Below, piece after piece: positions 1 to 6,000 of a stretch of DNA of 7,190 nucleotides. The stretch is taken from assembly GCA_030539815.1 (NCBI GenBank), contig JAUNXM010000102.1, positions 1-7,190 of the forward strand, written 5' to 3'. The DNA is from Methanobacterium sp. (GTDB lineage: Archaea > Methanobacteriota > Methanobacteria > Methanobacteriales > Methanobacteriaceae). A program made the position numbers and the translations under genes. The notes under the pieces are model-generated. The model was not told where the DNA came from and made no database searches. It was given only the letters and a program-made list of their open reading frames with translations. Numbering within the stretch: position 1 is the first letter of the stretch; every line of letters starts with the position of its first letter.

Positions 1-17
1 AAATTCACTGAATTACC

Positions 18-26
18 AAATATAAA
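18..26 (+). promoter_or_regulatory. possible TATA element of the DUF89 gene
   Basis: An AT-only stretch reading AAATATAAA lies about 30 bases before the ATG at 53. If it is an archaeal TATA box, transcription would begin close to position 46-50 and the leader would be very short. This rests on composition and spacing alone. Confidence 0.25.
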
Positions 27-52
27 TCATTAGAGCTTATACGAGTGATATT

Positions 53-916
53 ATGAAAGTACACTATGAATGCGCATCCTGTTTCCTCCGCCAGTCCAGG
101 GAAGCCCTGGACCTGGCCACAGATGATGACGATCTGAAGATGCAGGTCACAGAAAAAATAAACAAAATACTATGCCAGGAATTCCGGAAGGGAGCAATTT
201 CTAACCAGATCGGAACCAAAATACACCGCACCATCAAAGAAGAAACTGGAAATCCAGATCCCTACCACGATCTCCGGGAAAAATCAGATGAAATTGCCAT
301 GCAATTCCTCCCCCAGGTGGAAAAGATACTGGAGAAAGATAAATCACTCAAAAATTATCTTAAAGCAGCTATAGCCGGAAACGTCCTTGATTTCGGGGCA
401 CTGGGACTTGAATCAGACATTGAAGGCCTGGTCATGTCTACCGTAGAAAAAGATCTCACCATTGACCACTCCCTAAAACTGGAACTGGAACTAAAAAAGG
501 CCAAAAACGTGCTTTACCTAGCCGATAATGTTGGTGAAATAGTATTTGACAAATTACTCATAAAAAAATTACATGAATACGATGTGGAAGTCACCGTAGC
601 CCTAAAAGAGGATCCAATCCTCAACGATGCCTGCATGAAGGAAGCACTGGATGTGGGATTGGATGAAGTGGCCACATTAACCACCACCGGAACCGACTCC
701 ATAGGGATAATCTATGGAGATATCTCCGATGATTTCAAAGAGGAATTTGAAGACGCTGATCTGGTTATAGCCAAGGGACTGGGGAACTATGAAGGCTTAA
801 CCTCGATGGAACTAAATGATAAACCCATCTTCTGCCTTCTAAACGCTAAATGCAAACCAATAGCCAGGGATATAGGTGTTGAAGTAGGGGATAATGTGGT
901 TTTAAAAATAAATTGA
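53..916 (+). CDS. DUF89 / ARMT1-like metal-dependent damage-control phosphatase
   Basis: This 287-residue protein belongs to the DUF89 family, whose characterised members are metal-dependent phosphatases acting on damaged or overflow sugar phosphates and related metabolites in the cytoplasm. Visible family features, in order: an N-terminal CxxC (Cys7, Cys10) typical of archaeal single-domain members, GNPDPY at 66-71, AGNVLDFG at 108-115, the metal/phosphate-site motif LADNVGEIVFD at 156-166, a KEDP at 185-188, KGLGNYEGL at 241-249, and a closing LLNAKCKPIA at 262-271. All the motifs expected of the fold are present and the length is normal for the archaeal group, so the gene looks intact. The ATG at 53 follows a partial ribosome site (GAGTGAT, 43-49). 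A thioredoxin gene begins 44 bases downstream on the same strand. The family assignment is firm; the real substrate cannot be read from the sequence. Confidence 0.88.
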   Translation: MKVHYECASCFLRQSREALDLATDDDDLKMQVTEKINKILCQEFRKGAISNQIGTKIHRTIKEETGNPDPYHDLREKSDEIAMQFLPQVEKILEKDKSLKNYLKAAIAGNVLDFGALGLESDIEGLVMSTVEKDLTIDHSLKLELELKKAKNVLYLADNVGEIVFDKLLIKKLHEYDVEVTVALKEDPILNDACMKEALDVGLDEVATLTTTGTDSIGIIYGDISDDFKEEFEDADLVIAKGLGNYEGLTSMELNDKPIFCLLNAKCKPIARDIGVEVGDNVVLKIN

Positions 917-920
917 AATT

Positions 921-939
921 ATTAAATAAAATATTTAAT
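921..939. repeat. AT-only perfect inverted repeat between DUF89 and thioredoxin genes
   Basis: ATTAAATA and TATTTAAT form a perfect 8-bp inverted repeat around the three bases AAA, starting 5 bases after the DUF89 stop codon. The right half (AAATATTT) is about 29 bases before the ATG at 961, the distance at which an archaeal TATA box would give an almost leaderless mRNA. It could therefore be the promoter of the thioredoxin gene, a weak 3' hairpin of the DUF89 mRNA, or simply AT-rich spacer. The inverted repeat is seen directly; its role is inferred. Confidence 0.35.
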
Positions 940-960
940 GATGAAAACTAAGGGTAAAGC

Positions 961-1386
961 ATGCGTGAATACTTCATAGGGATTGTGGTAATTATAATTT
1001 CATTGCTGGTGATAGGACTTTCTATTCACACTTTAACCAGTAAGGAAACTGAATCAAACACCAGTTCTATCCAGTGGGGTAATGACTTAAACCAGACCAT
1101 GGAAGAAGCTAAAAAGTCCAATAAAACCATATTCATAGATTTTTATGCAGACTGGTGTTCCTACTGTGGGAAGATGGATGAAGAAGCCTTCACTGATCCT
1201 CAGGTTGTGGAAAAATTAACCCAGAATTACGTTTTACTGAAGGTGGATGTGGATAAAAACCCTGGTCTGAGTTCAAAATACACGGCTTACAGCCTTCCCA
1301 CCATGGTAATCGTGGATTCATCTGGGAATGAGATAAAGAGGATCATTGGGTATCAAACCCCTGAACAGCTTTTAAGTCAGATTTAA
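961..1386 (+). CDS. membrane-anchored thioredoxin-fold protein (DsbD-gamma-like)
   Basis: This 141-residue protein has one N-terminal hydrophobic helix (about residues 4-24) with no obvious cleavage site. A short polar linker and a thioredoxin domain (about 38-141) follow. The active site is WCSYC at 65-69 within [18 protein letters not shown], a form closer to the C-terminal domain of DsbD than to cytosolic thioredoxin. The cis-proline is in SLPT (Pro113). With Arg2 on the cytoplasmic side, the thioredoxin domain should face outside, tethered to the membrane. It likely receives electrons from the CcdA-like protein encoded next (1474) and reduces disulfides of exported proteins. A weak AGGGT (951-955) precedes the ATG. 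The fold and active site are certain; direction of electron flow and targets are inferred from DsbD. Confidence 0.86.
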   Translation: MREYFIGIVVIIISLLVIGLSIHTLTSKETESNTSSIQWGNDLNQTMEEAKKSNKTIFIDFYADWCSYCGKMDEEAFTDPQVVEKLTQNYVLLKVDVDKNPGLSSKYTAYSLPTMVIVDSSGNEIKRIIGYQTPEQLLSQI

Positions 1387-1410
1387 AAGGAACAGCTACA
1401 CAACTAATAC

Positions 1411-1432
1411 TTTCATTTCATTCATTTCATTT
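1411..1432 (+). repeat. TTTCA-type short tandem repeat in the thioredoxin-ccdA spacer
   Basis: The spacer contains a pyrimidine-rich run of four imperfect pentamers (TTTCA TTTCA TTCA TTTCA). It encodes nothing. Such U-rich RNA can weaken archaeal transcription elongation, so it may lower expression of the downstream gene relative to the thioredoxin gene, but it may also be plain low-complexity spacer. Confidence 0.4.
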
Positions 1433-1462
1433 AGAACTGAAATTCTTATTAGAATATTTTTC

Positions 1463-1469
1463 GGGGGAT
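1463..1469 (+). promoter_or_regulatory. ribosome binding site of ccdA-like gene
   Basis: GGGGGAT lies four bases before the ATG at 1474. It fixes that start and shows that the gene is translated independently of the thioredoxin gene, 87 bases upstream. Confidence 0.55.
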
Positions 1470-1473
1470 AAAA

Positions 1474-2103
1474 ATGGAAACAGGGTTTTTACTATCTTTT
1501 CTAGCAGGAATGGCCTCAATCTTATCCCCCTGCGTGTTGCCACTCATACCAATAGTGGTGGGCTTTTCCCTACTTAAACGGAAGAATAGAGAGATAGTTG
1601 CCTTTGGTCTGGGATTCTTCCTTCTTTTTGCCCTAATAACCATACTAACTGCCATTTTCACAGCTGCCATTAATTATTATCTACTTTATTTCCGAATAGC
1701 CGCTGCATTAATCCTGGTTATAATCGGAATCCTTTTCATTGCCAATAAGAATCTGTTTAATATTTCTACACCATCTATTTCTAATTCTAATACACCTAAT
1801 TCTCAAAAGGGAATAGTTGGATCTTTTCTAATGGGATTTTTAACCTGCCTGGCATGGTCACCCTGTTTCGGTCCTTACGTGGTTGCAGTAGTAACCTACA
1901 GTGCATCAACCGGAGACATAACTTACAGTATAATTAACATGGCCATTTTCGCAGGAGGATTTTCATTAACTATACTGATAATGGCATTTTTAATGTCAAA
2001 AATAGATTTCAAAGCTATATTAAAATATTCGGATTGGATAAGGATTATCTCTGGGGCTATAATTGCTTTTGCGGGTTTATATATTTTAATCGGTTTTTTA
2101 TAA
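1474..2103 (+). CDS. ccdA: CcdA / DsbD-beta-like thiol-disulfide transmembrane transporter
   Basis: This 209-residue hydrophobic protein has six predicted membrane helices, in the pseudo-symmetrical two-times-three arrangement of the CcdA/DsbD-beta family. The redox cysteines are Cys20 in SPCVLPLIP (helix 1) and Cys131 in WSPCFGP (helix 4), each flanked by the proline signature of the family; Cys125 is an extra nearby cysteine. A soluble loop at about 96-113, rich in Ser, Asn, Thr and Pro, separates the two halves. Family members carry electrons from cytoplasmic thioredoxin across the membrane to an external thioredoxin-like protein, and the anchored thioredoxin encoded just upstream (961-1386) is the obvious partner. 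Methanogens of the Methanobacteriales type lack c-type cytochromes, so the family name 'cytochrome c biogenesis' is probably misleading here. The start is supported by GGGGGAT upstream. Length is typical and the gene looks intact. Confidence 0.87.
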   Translation: METGFLLSFLAGMASILSPCVLPLIPIVVGFSLLKRKNREIVAFGLGFFLLFALITILTAIFTAAINYYLLYFRIAAALILVIIGILFIANKNLFNISTPSISNSNTPNSQKGIVGSFLMGFLTCLAWSPCFGPYVVAVVTYSASTGDITYSIINMAIFAGGFSLTILIMAFLMSKIDFKAILKYSDWIRIISGAIIAFAGLYILIGFL

Positions 2104-2189
2104 GTTAATTGGAGTTTACTGCAATATGTAATTTTAGAAATACAAATTAAAGGAAGTATTTTTAGGATATATTATTCTAATCATGAAAT

Positions 2190-2197
2190 GAGGGGAT
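2190..2197 (+). promoter_or_regulatory. ribosome binding site of the DUF1932 dehydrogenase gene
   Basis: GAGGGGAT lies three bases before the ATG at 2201 and supports that start. The AT-rich spacer before it (2104-2189) contains ATATATTAT at about 2168-2176, a possible TATA element. It is too close to the start codon to leave room for this ribosome site on a leader unless transcription begins further upstream, so I do not call a promoter. Confidence 0.5.
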
Positions 2198-2200
2198 ACA

Positions 2201-3031
2201 ATGAAAGTAGGTTTCATAGGATTTGGAGAAGTTGCATCAACCTTATCTGAAGGACTGCTGGCCCATGGAGTGGAAGTTTCAACCTTTCTTGAGGGAAGAA
2301 GCCAGAGATCAGTGGAACTTGCAAAATCAAGTGGTGTTAACCTATTAAATAGTTTAACCGAGCTTACTGACTCATCTGATATCCTCTTATCAGCGGTGGT
2401 CCCTGCCGAAGCTGTCAGTGTGGCCAAAAAGGTAGGTGGGGGTTTTAAAGGAGTATACGTTGACTTGAATAACGTCTCTCCAGGTACAGTTAAAGAAGCT
2501 TTCAGCTATATTCTTAATGGAAAAACCGTGGATGGGGCTATAATGGGTGGTATAAAAAACGGTTTAGGTACTCCTATCGTTGCTTCTGGCGAGTTTGCTG
2601 AAAACTTTGCTGAGCTGAACCAGTACGGTATGAATATTGAAGTTATAGGTCCGGAAGTGGGTCAGGCATCAGGGTTGAAGATGCTCCGCAGTGCCTACAC
2701 CAAGGGTGTTTCCGCACTTCTTTTTGAGTCATTTCATGCTGCATACCAGATGGGAGTTGATGAAACTCTATTACGCTATCTAACACTGAGTGAAGGATCA
2801 CATTTCCCGGAGTCTGCAAATTCAAGGCTCACCAGCAGTGCCTATCATTCCCAAAGACGTGCCCAGGAGATGGAGGAAGTGGTGAAGTTCCTATCTGAAT
2901 ACACTGATCCAGTGATTAACCGTGCGACGTGTGAGTTTTTCCAGTCCCTTCCAGATAAAACCGGGCCCATGCCCAAAAGGTTAGCAAAATATGGGGAAGT
3001 GTTTCAGAAAGTTGATAAAAACAGGTTATAG
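2201..3031 (+). CDS. NAD(P)-dependent dehydrogenase, beta-hydroxyacid dehydrogenase superfamily with DUF1932 C-terminal domain
   Basis: This is a 276-residue cytoplasmic oxidoreductase. The N-terminal Rossmann domain opens with VGFIGFGEVA (3-12, GxGxxA dinucleotide loop). EGRS at 31-34, at the end of the second strand, has an arginine suited to the NADP phosphate. VDLNNVSPGT (87-96) corresponds to the substrate-binding D-x-N-S/N-x-S-P motif, and the catalytic lysine of the superfamily is Lys160 in GLKMLRSAYTKG. The all-helical C-terminal part (about 185-255) matches the DUF1932 type of 6-phosphogluconate-dehydrogenase-like proteins. The usual Asn four residues after the catalytic Lys is Ser164, as expected for this subgroup. 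The substrate is unknown; a small hydroxyacid is the superfamily norm. The gene stands alone between the redox pair and a small gene of unknown function and ends in a hairpin. Confidence 0.85.
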   Translation: MKVGFIGFGEVASTLSEGLLAHGVEVSTFLEGRSQRSVELAKSSGVNLLNSLTELTDSSDILLSAVVPAEAVSVAKKVGGGFKGVYVDLNNVSPGTVKEAFSYILNGKTVDGAIMGGIKNGLGTPIVASGEFAENFAELNQYGMNIEVIGPEVGQASGLKMLRSAYTKGVSALLFESFHAAYQMGVDETLLRYLTLSEGSHFPESANSRLTSSAYHSQRRAQEMEEVVKFLSEYTDPVINRATCEFFQSLPDKTGPMPKRLAKYGEVFQKVDKNRL

Positions 3032-3049
3032 AGGACAAGTATCCTCTAT
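3028..3049 (+). terminator. hairpin overlapping the stop codon of the DUF1932 gene
   Basis: ATAGAGGA (3028-3035) and TCCTCTAT (3042-3049) form a perfect 8-bp stem with a six-base loop, and the left arm includes the TAG stop codon. No long T run follows, so it is not a classical intrinsic terminator. It may define or protect the mRNA 3' end. The stem is seen directly; the role is inferred. Confidence 0.4.
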
Positions 3050-3129
3050 TCAGTAATAAATAAATAGGATTATGGGAATAATTATAGTTAGATAATAGTT
3101 TCTGCATTTATTATAATGGATCTGATCCC

Positions 3130-3348
3130 ATGCTTGATGAACAACATGTCAAGGAATGCCAGGAACAAATGGCCAAGCTTAAAGGCAGGAAAGTCATTGA
3201 TTGTTCTTTCAAAGCCTATGAAAACAATTGTTGGAGGTTTTACATAGTCACTGACGATGGTAAACTGGTGATGACCTTCTGTCCAGATTGGTCCTGTCCA
3301 GTGGTGGAACATCACGAAGCCCACCATGAAGAAGACCCTGAAATTTAA
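3130..3348 (+). CDS. small Cys/His-rich acidic protein of unknown function
   Basis: I do not recognise this 72-residue protein. It starts with a charged helix (about 2-19), continues with what look like three short strands (about 21-28, 34-41, 45-51), and ends in CPDWSCPVVE followed by HHEAHHEEDPEI. It has five cysteines (10, 25, 34, 51, 56) and five histidines (6, 61, 62, 65, 66). The C-terminal CxxxxC plus two HH pairs suggest metal binding, but no known zinc-finger spacing fits. There is no signal peptide or membrane segment. The sequence reads as a compact alternating strand pattern rather than random translation, which supports a real gene. The ATG is preceded by GGATC-T-GATCC (3118-3128), a small palindrome, rather than a clear ribosome site. 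The gene converges on the - strand nucleotidyltransferase gene 83 bases away. Confidence 0.65.
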   Translation: MLDEQHVKECQEQMAKLKGRKVIDCSFKAYENNCWRFYIVTDDGKLVMTFCPDWSCPVVEHHEAHHEEDPEI

Positions 3349-3378
3349 CCTTTATGAGTCTCTTAAGTAGGGTTAAAT
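3343..3378 (+). terminator. possible 3' hairpin of the small Cys/His-rich gene
   Basis: ATTTAACC (3343-3350, containing the TAA stop) is complementary to GGTTAAAT (3371-3378), leaving a 20-base loop. It sits between two convergent genes, where a 3' end for each transcript is expected. AT-rich and weak; a tentative call. Confidence 0.3.
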
Positions 3379-3431
3379 CCGGTTTTAAAATTCAGATCCT
3401 CTAATTACACTGAAAATTTATTTTAACTTAT

Positions 3432-4721
<1,290 letters not shown>

Positions 4722-4729
4722 TTAAAATT

Positions 4730-4735
4730 ACCTCT
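4730..4735 (-). promoter_or_regulatory. ribosome binding site that fixes the TTG start
   Basis: On the - strand AGAGGT is followed by eight bases and then TTG (4721-4719). The triplet just before this TTG in the same frame is TAA, so no longer protein is possible. The HxGH motif begins only 11 residues in, so no downstream ATG can serve. This site decides an otherwise unusual start codon. Confidence 0.7.
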
Positions 4736-4796
4736 TTTTAAATTAAAAAGTCACATAATCAAAAAAATTCAGTTAATGTGGTTTCTGTTGCTTAAC

Positions 4797-4808
4797 ATAA
4801 ATATTTAC
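4797..4808 (-). promoter_or_regulatory. candidate TATA element for the nucleotidyltransferase gene
   Basis: On the - strand TAAATATTTATG lies about 80 bases before the TTG start, which would give a leader of roughly 55 bases carrying the AGAGGT site. Composition and spacing suit an archaeal TATA box; there is no direct support. Confidence 0.3.
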
Positions 4809-4934
4809 TGTGATTAGGTTACTCAGATTATTAAAATTTAATAACTTTTTACTAGGGAATTATAGCATTTCCATGTATTATTTGGCAAAAGCTGTTTTAA
4901 TCTCAATTGGTTTTAAAGTAAGTGGTGAGGTTTC

Positions 4935-4955
4935 GCATCGCGTAACTGGCGATGC
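4935..4955 (+). repeat. GC-rich perfect inverted repeat inside the HEPN-like frame
   Basis: GCATCGC (4935-4941) and GCGATGC (4949-4955) form a perfect 7-bp stem around GTAACTG. It stands out in AT-rich surroundings just upstream of the frameshift. It lies within the codons for the conserved-looking SHRVTGDA, so coding is a sufficient explanation, although it would form an RNA hairpin. Confidence 0.5.
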
Positions 4956-4967
4956 ACTAATTGTTTA

Positions 4968-5201
4968 GTGAGAAATAAATTAAAGAAACAGATTTTTGAG
5001 GATCTTGATGAAGTTAGAACTGAATTTGATGAAATAGATGATTTAACTGATGATATAATTGAACTTTACGATCTAGAACATAAAAAGAGAAATGATTCCC
5101 AATATGTTTTAGGGTATGAGGTAAAAGCCTCCAAAGCAGGAACCTCACTAGAAAGAGCTAAACAATTTGTTTATGAACTTGAAAAACTTATTATTGAATA
5201 A
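4968..5201 (+). CDS. C-terminal open frame of the broken HEPN-like gene
   Basis: From the GTG at 4968 a 77-residue acidic, helical frame runs to 5201. Taken alone it would be an unrecognised small protein of two long helices (about 3-38 and 54-76) joined by the KKRNDSQYVLGYEVK turn. No ribosome site precedes the GTG. It overlaps the TAG of the preceding frame by one base (TAGTG), so translation could only arise by reinitiation from that frame. I think it is the 3' part of the gene described at 4873-5201, not an independent gene. Confidence 0.45.
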   Translation: MRNKLKKQIFEDLDEVRTEFDEIDDLTDDIIELYDLEHKKRNDSQYVLGYEVKASKAGTSLERAKQFVYELEKLIIE

Positions 5202-5300
5202 ATTGGCACGTTTTAGAGATTTCTGTACAAAGAACATTAGGTTACCTAGCCATTCTTAGCTTTAATGGTCCTGTAAACTTTAAGGGATTCTTTTAAGAAC

Positions 5301-5320
5301 TTTTTTTGGATGTTTGTTTT
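5301..5320 (+). terminator. T-rich terminator of the + strand HEPN-like locus
   Basis: Seven Ts (5301-5307) followed by GGATGTTTGTTTT form the longest T-rich run on this strand, about 100 bases after the stop at 5201 and just before the convergent regulator gene ends. Archaeal RNA polymerase terminates at such runs without needing a hairpin. The role is inferred. Confidence 0.45.
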
Positions 5321-5322
5321 AT

Positions 5323-5943
5323 TTATGCACCTTCCCTGAATGCATTATTTATAACACCACTTTCTGTTCCTAAAATTCTTTCTATAAAATCGAAGATCAC
5401 CATAAATCTCCTTTTAATTTCATCTGTATCAGCATTATCCAATCCCTGTAAAACCATGGCTGAAATTCCATTAAAAGCTTTAGCAGCATAATCAGGGTAG
5501 GGGGTGTTGAAAATCCCTTCATCAACACCCTCCTTAAATATGTGGGCTAATGGGCTCACTGTTTCCAGAGGTATCCTTTCTTCAAATTTACGCTGCAGGT
5601 GAAGGTTCTTTTCATCATTTACTTCTTGCATTATACCCATTGTATCCTCCCTGAAGGACACTGAAAACTTGAAAATCTTCACCAGTTTATCCACCGCATG
5701 TAGATTCTCATCCTTAGAAATCTGTTCCATACTTCTAACAATAATCTGGATATATTTATCAGTTATTTCATCCAAAACTGCTTCTTTAGACTTAAAATAG
5801 TAGTAAAAAGTGCCCTGGGCAACTCCTGCCTGGTTAACAATGTCTGAGACTAAAGTATCATCATAACCTTTCTCCAGAAATAATTGTTCAGCTATATCCA
5901 TAAGTTCCTGTCGTCTTTCTTCTGGACTTTTAGTAACACGAAT
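5323..5943 (-). CDS. TetR/AcrR-family transcriptional regulator
   Basis: Counted from its first ATG (5901-5899), this protein has 192 residues. A TetR DNA-binding domain is clear, with the helix-turn-helix at about 16-36 (LVSDIVNQAGVAQGTFYYYF) followed by KSKEAVLDEI. A helical ligand-binding and dimerisation domain fills the rest. The first helix of TetR proteins normally begins before this ATG, and the same frame upstream reads IRVTKSPEERRQEL, exactly the expected sequence. I therefore extend the gene to the ATT at 5943-5941, nine bases after a strong AGGAGG; no ATG, GTG or TTG lies in frame before it. That would make 206 residues. A one-base 5' indel is the alternative. The gene follows the glycosyltransferase gene by 50 bases in the same direction and probably controls it, with the repeats at 5968-6000 as possible operator. 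The ligand is unknown. Confidence 0.88.
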   Translation of the reverse strand: MRVTKSPEERRQELMDIAEQLFLEKGYDDTLVSDIVNQAGVAQGTFYYYFKSKEAVLDEITDKYIQIIVRSMEQISKDENLHAVDKLVKIFKFSVSFREDTMGIMQEVNDEKNLHLQRKFEERIPLETVSPLAHIFKEGVDEGIFNTPYPDYAAKAFNGISAMVLQGLDNADTDEIKRRFMVIFDFIERILGTESGVINNAFREGA

Positions 5944-5952
5944 GGAATCATT

Positions 5953-5958
5953 CCTCCT
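5953..5958 (-). promoter_or_regulatory. strong ribosome binding site of the TetR gene
   Basis: AGGAGG on the - strand is the best ribosome site in the window. The only ATG near it (5951-5949) is one base away, too close for normal initiation, and out of frame with the regulator. The in-frame codon at normal distance is ATT (5943-5941). This site shows that translation begins well upstream of the ATG at 5901. Confidence 0.65.
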
Positions 5959-5967
5959 TTAATTTAC

Positions 5968-6000
5968 ACGATTATTATCCAATAATACGATTATTATCCA
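5968..6000 (-). repeat. two perfect 14-bp direct repeats, candidate TetR operator
   Basis: TGGATAATAATCGT occurs twice on the - strand (6000-5987 and 5981-5968) with a period of 19 bases, close to two helical turns. The first copy includes the stop codon of the glycosyltransferase gene. Across the join, AATAAT-CGT-ATTATT forms a 6-bp inverted repeat (5981-5995), the kind of symmetry a dimeric regulator recognises. This is consistent with autoregulation by the TetR protein that begins 25 bases downstream. A recent tandem duplication is the simpler alternative. The repeat is seen directly; operator function is inferred. Confidence 0.6.

Larger units (their letters stand above)
4873..5201 (+). 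pseudogene. frameshifted HEPN-like protein
   Basis: Two overlapping frames together read as one helical protein of the HEPN type. The first (ATG 4873 to TAG 4966-4968) gives MYYLAKAVLISIGFKV and then SHRVTGDALIV; its frame is open back to 4801 and includes NFLLGNYSIS, like the start of the first HEPN helix pair. The second frame continues from 4968 with RNKLKKQIFEDLDE, EHKKRNDSQY and SKAGTSLERAKQFVYELEK, the pattern of the later HEPN helices. Adding one base in GTTTAG (GTT TTA GTG) would join them without loss as GDALIVLVRNKLKK. HEPN proteins are often RNases or partners of nucleotidyltransferases in defence and toxin systems; the usual Rx4-6H motif is not visible here. No strong ribosome site precedes 4873, so the 5' end may also be damaged. 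The family call is from pattern recognition only. Alternatives are a sequencing indel, -1 frameshifting, or two coupled peptides. Confidence 0.6.

Noticed and set aside
514..702. Open frame on the - strand inside the DUF89 gene
   Set aside because: Antisense to well-conserved DUF89 motifs, serine-rich translation with no recognisable domain.
2183..2191. Two-codon upstream frame ATG AAA TGA whose stop overlaps the ribosome site of the DUF1932 gene
   Set aside because: Minimal frames of this size are common by chance in AT-rich leaders, and no ribosome site precedes it.
2134..2427. Open frame on the - strand across the 5' end of the DUF1932 gene
   Set aside because: Overlaps the Rossmann motif on the other strand and has no sensible ribosome site or domain.
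3116..3226. Second ATG frame overlapping the start of the small Cys/His-rich gene
   Set aside because: A short frame starting at ATG 3116 with no ribosome site; composition looks random.
3088..3327. 79-residue frame on the - strand opposite the small Cys/His-rich gene
   Set aside because: Both strands are open, but the + strand product has a regular strand pattern and Cys/His clustering, whereas this one looks like a mirror of those codons.
4776..4817. Short frame MWFLLLNINIYCD in the spacer before the HEPN-like locus
   Set aside because: Only 13 codons, with no ribosome site, and it lies antisense to the expected nucleotidyltransferase promoter.
4922..4945. Seven-codon GTG frame with a hairpin, resembling a leader peptide or attenuator
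   Set aside because: The same bases encode HEPN-like residues in the longer ATG 4873 frame, a better explanation than a leader.
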